Assembly: GCA_009783525.1 (NCBI GenBank)
Contig: WRDG01000066.1
Span: forward strand, 1-9,798
Reading direction: 5' to 3'
DNA length: 9,798 nucleotides
Source of the DNA: Defluviitaleaceae bacterium
Lineage (GTDB): Bacteria > Bacillota > Clostridia > Lachnospirales > WQUN01
This document shows, one piece after another, positions 5,693 to 9,798 of this stretch. Made by a program: the position numbers and the translations under genes. Every line of letters begins with the position of its first letter. Position 1 is the first letter of the stretch. Below the pieces are notes generated by a model, which was not told the DNA's origin, ran no database searches, and saw only the letters and a list, made by a program, of their open reading frames with translations.

Positions 5693-6706
5693 ATGAAAAA
5701 AAAGCTTCTGATTGCAATATGCGCTGCCTTTGTCGTTTTGATGTTCGGCATCGCGCTTGGGAGCGTGTACATCCCCCCGGGTGATATCCTCAGCGTAATT
5801 ACACACAGCGTTTTCGGCGCGGCGCTGCCCGAAGGCTTCCGCGCCGCGACCGTTTCCATCGTTTGGAACCTGCGCATACCGCGCGCGCTGCTCGCGTTTA
5901 TTGCGGGCGGCGCGCTTTCGGTCAGCGGGGCGGTCATGCAGTCCGTGCTCCGCAACCCGCTCGCGTCGTCGTACACGATAGGCGTTTCGAGCGGCGCGTC
6001 GCTCGGCGCGTGCATCGTCATACTGTACGGCGTGACGCTGCCGCTCATAGGCGCGTTTACGCTTCCGTTTATGGGATTTGCTTTCGGGCTCGGGACGATA
6101 CTGCTTGCCATTGCGTTTGCAGCGCGCATGGACAGGGGCATGGAAAACAACACGATCATTTTGGCGGGCATGGTCTTCTCGCTTTTCGTCAACGCCGTGA
6201 CCACATTGATGACGGCGCTTACACGCGAGCACATGCAGCGTCTTATTTTTTGGCAGATGGGCAGTTTTTCGATGATGGGCTGGTCGGCCGTATTGATACT
6301 CGCGCCGGTGGCGCTAGCGGGGGCCCTGCTTGTGACGCATTACAACCGCGAGCTCGACATGATGACTTTCGGCGAAGAGCAGGCGAAGAGCATGGGAGTA
6401 AATCTCAAGCGCGTAAAATGGGTGCTGCTCGTAACCGCGGCCATGCTCACGGGAAGCACCATCGCCTTTGCGGGCGTGATCGGTTTCGTCGATCTTGTCG
6501 CGCCGCATATTGTGAGGCGGCTGTTCGGCTCGTCGCACAGGCTGGTGATACCGATGTCCGCCGTGTTCGGCGGCGCGTTTATGGTCATATGCGACCTGGC
6601 GGCGCGGACGCTGATCCCGCCGAACGAGCTGCCCGTGGGAGCGGTCACGGCGCTGATAGGCGCGCCGTTTTTCGCGTACATTTATTTTAAAAGGGCAAAG
6701 GCTTAA
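5693..6706 (+). CDS. btuC: Corrinoid ABC transporter permease (BtuC/FecCD family)
   Basis: A very hydrophobic 337-residue membrane protein, the length usual for the FecCD family, which forms a homodimeric channel with about ten membrane helices per subunit. Family signatures are RIPRALLAFIAGGALSVSG (near residue 60), VMQSVLRNPLASSYTIGVSSGASLGA, and the cytoplasmic coupling segment FAGVIGFVDLVAPHIVRRLFG near residue 260, which contacts the ATPase. The C-terminus ELPVGAVTALIGAPFFAYI is also typical. An in-frame TAA immediately before the ATG fixes the 5' limit. There is no recognisable Shine-Dalgarno sequence, only an A-rich stretch (gcaaataaATG). Its neighbours make it the import channel for BtuF-bound corrinoid. 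Confidence 0.92.
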   Translation: MKKKLLIAICAAFVVLMFGIALGSVYIPPGDILSVITHSVFGAALPEGFRAATVSIVWNLRIPRALLAFIAGGALSVSGAVMQSVLRNPLASSYTIGVSSGASLGACIVILYGVTLPLIGAFTLPFMGFAFGLGTILLAIAFAARMDRGMENNTIILAGMVFSLFVNAVTTLMTALTREHMQRLIFWQMGSFSMMGWSAVLILAPVALAGALLVTHYNRELDMMTFGEEQAKSMGVNLKRVKWVLLVTAAMLTGSTIAFAGVIGFVDLVAPHIVRRLFGSSHRLVIPMSAVFGGAFMVICDLAARTLIPPNELPVGAVTALIGAPFFAYIYFKRAKA

Positions 6707-6764
6707 ACGCATATAACGATATGAACGGAAAGGCGCGGGCATTTAAAAATTTTTATTGCGCCGC

Positions 6765-6770
6765 GGAAGG
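6765..6770 (+). promoter_or_regulatory. btuD ribosome binding site (decides the start)
   Basis: GGAAGG is 7 bases before the ATG at 6778. The upstream in-frame ATG at 6721 has no comparable site and would add 19 residues not expected at the N-terminus of an ABC ATPase. Confidence 0.72.
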
Positions 6771-6777
6771 TAGGCAT

Positions 6778-7545
6778 ATGCTTTCTGTAAACAATGTGTC
6801 CGCCGGGTACAACGGCTCGGACGTGATCAAGGGCGTCTCGTTCGACTTGGACAGGGGCGAAAACCTGTCGATCATAGGCCCGAACGGCTGCGGCAAGACG
6901 ACGCTGCTTAGGACGATCGCAAACATGCTGCCGTTTAAGGGCGAGATCACGCTCGGCGGCAAAAGCACGCGCAAAATGAAGCACAGGGAGATCGCGGTAA
7001 AAATCGCGCTCTTAAGTCAAATAACGGGAATTTATTTTTCGTACTCGGTTTACGACACGGTTATGATGGGGCGCTACCTGCACGTCAAGGACAGGTTGCT
7101 CGGCCTGCCGTCCGACGAAGACAAAAAAAACGTGATGCGCTGTCTTGAAGCCGTGGATCTTGTGGCCGAAAAAGACAGGGACATCACGAAGCTTTCGGGC
7201 GGGCAGCTCCAGCGCGTTTTTTTAGCGCGCACGCTCGCACAGGAGCCGGACATAATTTTATTGGACGAGCCAACCAACCATTTGGACCTGCGCTATCAGA
7301 TCGAACTCGTTGAATATTTAAAGCAGTGGGCGTCAAACGGCAGCCGCGCCGTAATTGGCGTGCTTCATGACATAAACCTCGCGCTGCGTTTGAGCGGCAA
7401 CCTCATGATAATAAAGGACGGCTGCGTAAGGGCGCACGGCAGGTCGAGCGATATAATGACGGGCGGGCTGCTCGAAGAAACATACGATGTTGACGTGGCG
7501 GGCTACATGCGTGAATCGTTAAAGCGTTGGGAAGGCGTGAACTAA
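6778..7545 (+). CDS. btuD: Corrinoid ABC transporter ATP-binding protein (BtuD/FepC type)
   Basis: The 255-residue ATPase powers the BtuC channel from the cytoplasmic side. All nucleotide-binding motifs are present, numbered from 6778: Walker A GPNGCGKTT (34-42), a Q-loop region at LLSQITGIYFSYSVYDTVMMGRYLH, signature LSGGQLQRV (139-147), Walker B IILLDEP (159-165) with the D-loop NHLD, and the H-loop His197 in VLHDINLAL. The spacing and the TVMMGRYLH-type segment are typical of iron/B12 importers. An upstream in-frame ATG at 6721 is rejected because only 6778 has a good ribosome binding site and the family core starts at MLSVNNVSAGYNG. Its last codons and stop form one arm and the loop of the operon's terminator. 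Confidence 0.92.
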   Translation: MLSVNNVSAGYNGSDVIKGVSFDLDRGENLSIIGPNGCGKTTLLRTIANMLPFKGEITLGGKSTRKMKHREIAVKIALLSQITGIYFSYSVYDTVMMGRYLHVKDRLLGLPSDEDKKNVMRCLEAVDLVAEKDRDITKLSGGQLQRVFLARTLAQEPDIILLDEPTNHLDLRYQIELVEYLKQWASNGSRAVIGVLHDINLALRLSGNLMIIKDGCVRAHGRSSDIMTGGLLEETYDVDVAGYMRESLKRWEGVN

Positions 7546-7569
7546 ACGCGCCTGCCCAACGTTTTTTTT
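7525..7569 (+). terminator. Operon terminator overlapping the btuD 3' end
   Basis: CGTTGGG (7525-7531) pairs with CCCAACG (7555-7561). After one A/G mismatch, AGGCG (7533-7537) pairs with CGCCT (7549-7553). The 11-base loop contains the btuD stop codon. Eight T follow (7562-7569). On the opposite strand the same hairpin is followed only by ctttaac, so it is at best a weak terminator for the convergent exporter operon. Confidence 0.9.
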
Positions 7570-7573
7570 GCCG

Positions 7574-7678
7574 TCAACCGTCAACCAAGTTTCCGTCGGA
7601 AAGCCTCAGCACCGTGTCCATGCGTTCCGCGACCGTTTTGTCGTGCGTAACAACCAGCAGGCATGCGTTGTGGTTTTT
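7574..7678 (-). other. Frame-shifted C-terminal tail of the exporter ATPase
   Basis: In the alternative frame the minus strand reads NHNACLLVVTHDKTVAERMD followed by TVLRLSDGNLVDG and a TGA at 7576-7574. This is the expected C-terminus of a MacB/LolD-type ATPase, including the H-loop His (VTHD). It is separated from the main frame by one missing base in the A-run read from 7678 to 7674. Adding one A gives an uninterrupted 222-residue protein. Confidence 0.87.
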
Positions 7679-8241
7679 GCGAGCGAAAGAAGAATATCGA
7701 TAATGGCGCTGCTGTTTTCTTCGTCGAGGTTTCCCGTCGGCTCGTCCGCAATTATAAGCTCCGCGCTGCCTGTGAGCGCGCGCGCTATCGCCACGCGCTG
7801 CTGCTCGCCGCCGGAGAGCATGGCAGGCAGGCTTTTAAAATGCTCTTCTTTTAATCCGAGCTGCAGCAGCTTTTTTTTTGCGGTTTCATCCGCAGCTTTT
7901 GAATCTTTTTTTTGCAGTATAAGCGGGCACATCACATTTTCCAGAGCGGTCAGATGCATAAACAAATTGAAGTTTTGATAAATCATGCCCACGTGGTTTT
8001 TTCTGTATTCGTCGCGGTCGAGCGCATCCGTCGGTTCGTTTTTAAATTTGACTGCGCCCGAAGCCGGCGTGTCAAGACCCGCCGCGAGCGATACGAAGGT
8101 GGTCTTGCCGCTGCCGCTCTTGCCAACCACCGCATACGCTTCGCCCTGCGAAAACGAAGCGCAGATGTTTTTTAATGCGTGCGTGGTTCTGTGCTTAGTT
8201 TGATATTTGTACGACACATTTTCAAATTCCAGTATTTTCAT
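7606..8241 (-). CDS. MacB/LolD-type ABC exporter ATPase, frameshifted near the C-terminus
   Basis: The protein would energise the FtsX-like permeases encoded just upstream on the same strand. Motifs are Walker A GKSGSGKTT (40-48), Q-loop YQNFNLF (Gln89), signature LSGGEQQRV (142-150), and Walker B LIIADEP (162-168) followed by TGNLD. GEQQRVAIARAL and EPTGNLD are hallmarks of the MacB/LolD/FtsE/BceA-type clade. As read, the frame leaves homology after Lys189 and ends with an unrelated tail (TTTHACWLLRTTKRSRNAWTRC) at 211 residues, without the H-loop. One extra A at 7674-7678 restores the family C-terminus and a 222-residue length. The base loss may be real, making a pseudogene, or a sequence error. 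The ATG at 8241 gives a standard N-terminus (MKILEFENVSYKY), but no Shine-Dalgarno sequence is evident. Confidence 0.88.
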   Translation of the reverse strand: MKILEFENVSYKYQTKHRTTHALKNICASFSQGEAYAVVGKSGSGKTTFVSLAAGLDTPASGAVKFKNEPTDALDRDEYRKNHVGMIYQNFNLFMHLTALENVMCPLILQKKDSKAADETAKKKLLQLGLKEEHFKSLPAMLSGGEQQRVAIARALTGSAELIIADEPTGNLDEENSSAIIDILLSLAKTTTHACWLLRTTKRSRNAWTRC

Positions 8242-8317
8242 GTTTTTTACCGTTCGCGGCGTATGGTTGCGTTTTAGAAAACGCCCGCGCCTTTCCGTAA
8301 TATTTTTTATGAAATAT

Positions 8318-9466
8318 TTATTCCCTGTGCTGCAGAGCTATCAGCTCGCTTTTTTTCATGAAGTTTACGATCAGAATTATCATGCCTGCAAAAAAACACG
8401 CGAGCACCGGCGGGATATACGCGTAGCCTTTGTTAAGCGCGGAAACGGGCAAAACTGCCAAAGAGTAAAAAATTGCGGCGGAAGCGCAAACAAAAAAATA
8501 TTCCGATAAAAAAACATAGGCCGTTTTACGCTTAAAAACGCCAATCGCACGCAAAAGCGCGTACTCGTGCTTCCGGTGGCGCACCAGCAAAAACTCGGAC
8601 ATTATCCCTATTAAAAAAACGAACGCAAAAAAAACCGGCGTAAGCATATTTATCAGCTCGAGATTTTTTGTCATGCTTTTATGCGATTCGATGTAGGAAG
8701 AATCGAAAATTATTAGCGCGTAGGACGGACCGCCGTAAACATGCGGTGAATCCGTGCCGATAAAATATTGCTTCATAACCGTTTTCATTTCGTTTAAGCG
8801 CGTGTTGTCCTTGACGGTAGCGCGAAGAACGTCTGCGCTTTCGTATCCCTCTTCTTGCAAAAAAATCCACGGGCAGTAAATTTTATTTTCGGTTTGTCCG
8901 TAAACTAAACCTATTACTGTAAATACGGTAGTAATGCCGCCGTGTACAACGGAAACCGTTTCCTGCCCGCTGCCGTAAGCGTGGCTCGGGATCAAGCAAA
9001 CGGCTTGATCCTGTAAAAAATCTTCCCACGAACTGCCGTTAAAAAATGAAATACGGACTCCGCTTTCGGGCATGATGGAATTTTCCGCTTCCTGCCTGTT
9101 GATGCCGGTCAAATATGTCATTTGCCCGCCGGCGTACGCGGTTACGGTTGAACGCAGGCAGACGTTTTCAATAAATTGGAATATGCCGCCGTAATCATTG
9201 CCGCGTGTAAACAGCCGAACAATATGGTTTTGAATGGTTAGCCGCTTGGTTTCTATGTCGGTGTTTATACCGCCGTGGTCGGAAACCTCCATCCAAATAT
9301 CAAAGTCCGTCTCCAGTGCGCGCAGGCCTTCTGATATGCCGATGTGCGCGCCGCGCAGTACCGAAACGCATGCAAGCAGGCAAAAAATTAATAACGTAAG
9401 CAGGATAAAATTAGAATTGCTTTTTATGTGCTTGCCTATATAAAAGGAAGTGAATCTGTTTTTCAT
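8318..9466 (-). CDS. FtsX-like ABC exporter permease
   Basis: The 382-residue protein shows the MacB/FtsX layout: a short cytoplasmic N-terminus (KNRFTSFYIGKHIKSN), one membrane helix (about 20-39, FILLTLLIFCLLACVSVL), a large extracytoplasmic domain (about 40-265), then three C-terminal helices (about 268-292, 313-343 and 350-371) and a charged tail. RHRKHEYALLRAIGVFKRK between helices 2 and 3 is the family's conserved cytoplasmic loop (compare R..E.a.lRalG). AAGGAG (9482-9477) sits 10 bases before the ATG. It starts 6 bases after the stop of the preceding permease fragment and is followed by the ATPase gene after a 76-base gap. Such transporters export peptides or lipoproteins or act as mechanotransmission devices, so the substrate cannot be assigned. 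Confidence 0.85.
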   Translation of the reverse strand: MKNRFTSFYIGKHIKSNSNFILLTLLIFCLLACVSVLRGAHIGISEGLRALETDFDIWMEVSDHGGINTDIETKRLTIQNHIVRLFTRGNDYGGIFQFIENVCLRSTVTAYAGGQMTYLTGINRQEAENSIMPESGVRISFFNGSSWEDFLQDQAVCLIPSHAYGSGQETVSVVHGGITTVFTVIGLVYGQTENKIYCPWIFLQEEGYESADVLRATVKDNTRLNEMKTVMKQYFIGTDSPHVYGGPSYALIIFDSSYIESHKSMTKNLELINMLTPVFFAFVFLIGIMSEFLLVRHRKHEYALLRAIGVFKRKTAYVFLSEYFFVCASAAIFYSLAVLPVSALNKGYAYIPPVLACFFAGMIILIVNFMKKSELIALQHRE

Positions 9467-9472
9467 TGCTTG

Positions 9473-9798
9473 TCATCTCCTTTGCATCAACTGCATCGGG
9501 TTGCGTCTCAAAAGAGCGGCCAGGTATAAAAAATTGACCCCAAAAAAAATAACCGACTGCGCGGCGCAAACGATTAACGCAAAAAAATTCAAATTGTTGT
9601 TGCCGCCGCCGAAGTCAATTTTATTTATCAATCCACTCAAATTTATTTCCGGTTCGACGGAGTATACGAGCAGGTCTTTGTTATCCAAACCGCTAGCGTC
9701 GCTGAAGCTGCCGCTGTAGCGCTCCGCGCCGCTTATCATGCTGCTTTGGATGCGCTCCCACGCGCCGTTAATAATAAGCGGCGCCGCAAAAACCGAAA
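9473..9798 (-). CDS. C-terminal fragment of a second exporter permease (5' end outside window)
   Basis: The frame is open from the right edge of the window to a TGA at 9475-9473. The ATG at 9739 is internal, since coding continues upstream (SVFAAPLIINGAWERIQSS). The visible part is an extracytoplasmic-type stretch followed by one membrane helix (FFALIVCAAQSVIFFGVNFLYLAAL) and a short basic end with NPMQLMQRR, the kind of NPxxLL tail seen at the C-terminus of FtsX-like permeases. It is 6 bases from the next permease, so the operon probably encodes a heterodimeric permease pair plus one ATPase. Only about 108 residues are visible, so family assignment relies mainly on context. Confidence 0.68.
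   Translation of the reverse strand, partial: SVFAAPLIINGAWERIQSSMISGAERYSGSFSDASGLDNKDLLVYSVEPEINLSGLINKIDFGGGNNNLNFFALIVCAAQSVIFFGVNFLYLAALLRRNPMQLMQRR

Noticed and set aside
5627..6234. Two long minus-strand open frames opposite btuC
   Set aside because: They are Arg/His-rich or low-complexity antisense shadows of a GC-rich membrane protein gene with unmistakable FecCD motifs.
6721..6777. ATG at 6721 as the btuD start
   Set aside because: No ribosome binding site precedes it, and the 19 extra residues fall outside the family core. The ATG at 6778 has GGAAGG at proper spacing.
4692..7545. btuFCD genes as an iron-siderophore or haem importer
   Set aside because: The protein families overlap, but the B12 riboswitch and the ATGA overlap with cobU make corrinoid the far better substrate.
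7674..7678. Phase variation as the cause of the ATPase frameshift
   Set aside because: A run of five A's is short for a typical phase-variable tract. A point deletion or consensus error is simpler.
8269..8284. GCGTTTT/AAAACGC hairpin between the FtsX permease and ATPase genes as a terminator
   Set aside because: It is short, AT-rich, has almost no loop, and is not followed by a T-run on the minus strand. It lies within an apparent operon.

Overview
The window looks like chromosomal DNA from a low-to-mid GC anaerobic Firmicute, probably a clostridial or gut-type lineage (moderate confidence). The support is AAGGAG-type ribosome binding sites, lipoprotein signal peptides, InlB-type (Listeria-Bacteroides) repeats, Rho-independent terminators, and a riboswitch-controlled corrinoid salvage operon. 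No rRNA, tRNA, transposase, phage gene or CRISPR array was seen.

Region 1 (1-3120, + strand) is a patchy accessory locus of surface or secreted proteins. It holds the 3' part of one lipoprotein-like gene (3-593), a 5'-truncated InlB-repeat/metzincin-type zinc protease (frame open 696-2021), and a complete paralogous lipoprotein (2039-3055), closed by a terminator. The two lipoproteins are divergent and AT-rich over most of their length. They then share an almost identical GC-rich 200-bp 3' cassette (280-479 and 2853-3052) with a sharp left edge. The protease gene also changes base composition internally. Together this suggests duplication plus recombination or gene conversion.

Region 2 (3121-7569, + strand) is a compact vitamin B12/corrinoid operon: a sigma70-type promoter (3127-3156), a cobalamin riboswitch aptamer (3177-3378), a long structured leader with a tandem duplicated hairpin (3391-3450), an intrinsic terminator (3564-3599), then cobO, cobU, btuF, btuC and btuD. 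A terminator whose stem contains the end of btuD closes the operon. The proteins would capture corrinoids (BtuF), import them (BtuC/BtuD), adenosylate the cobalt (CobO) and activate the cobinamide side chain with GTP (CobU). This is salvage rather than de novo synthesis, shut off when B12 is abundant.

Region 3 (7574-9798, - strand, convergent with region 2) is a MacB/FtsX-type ABC exporter operon read right to left: the C-terminal end of one permease (runs off the window), a complete FtsX-like permease, and its ATPase. The ATPase is frameshifted in a 5-A run and loses its H-loop and C-terminus as read. The substrate is unknown.
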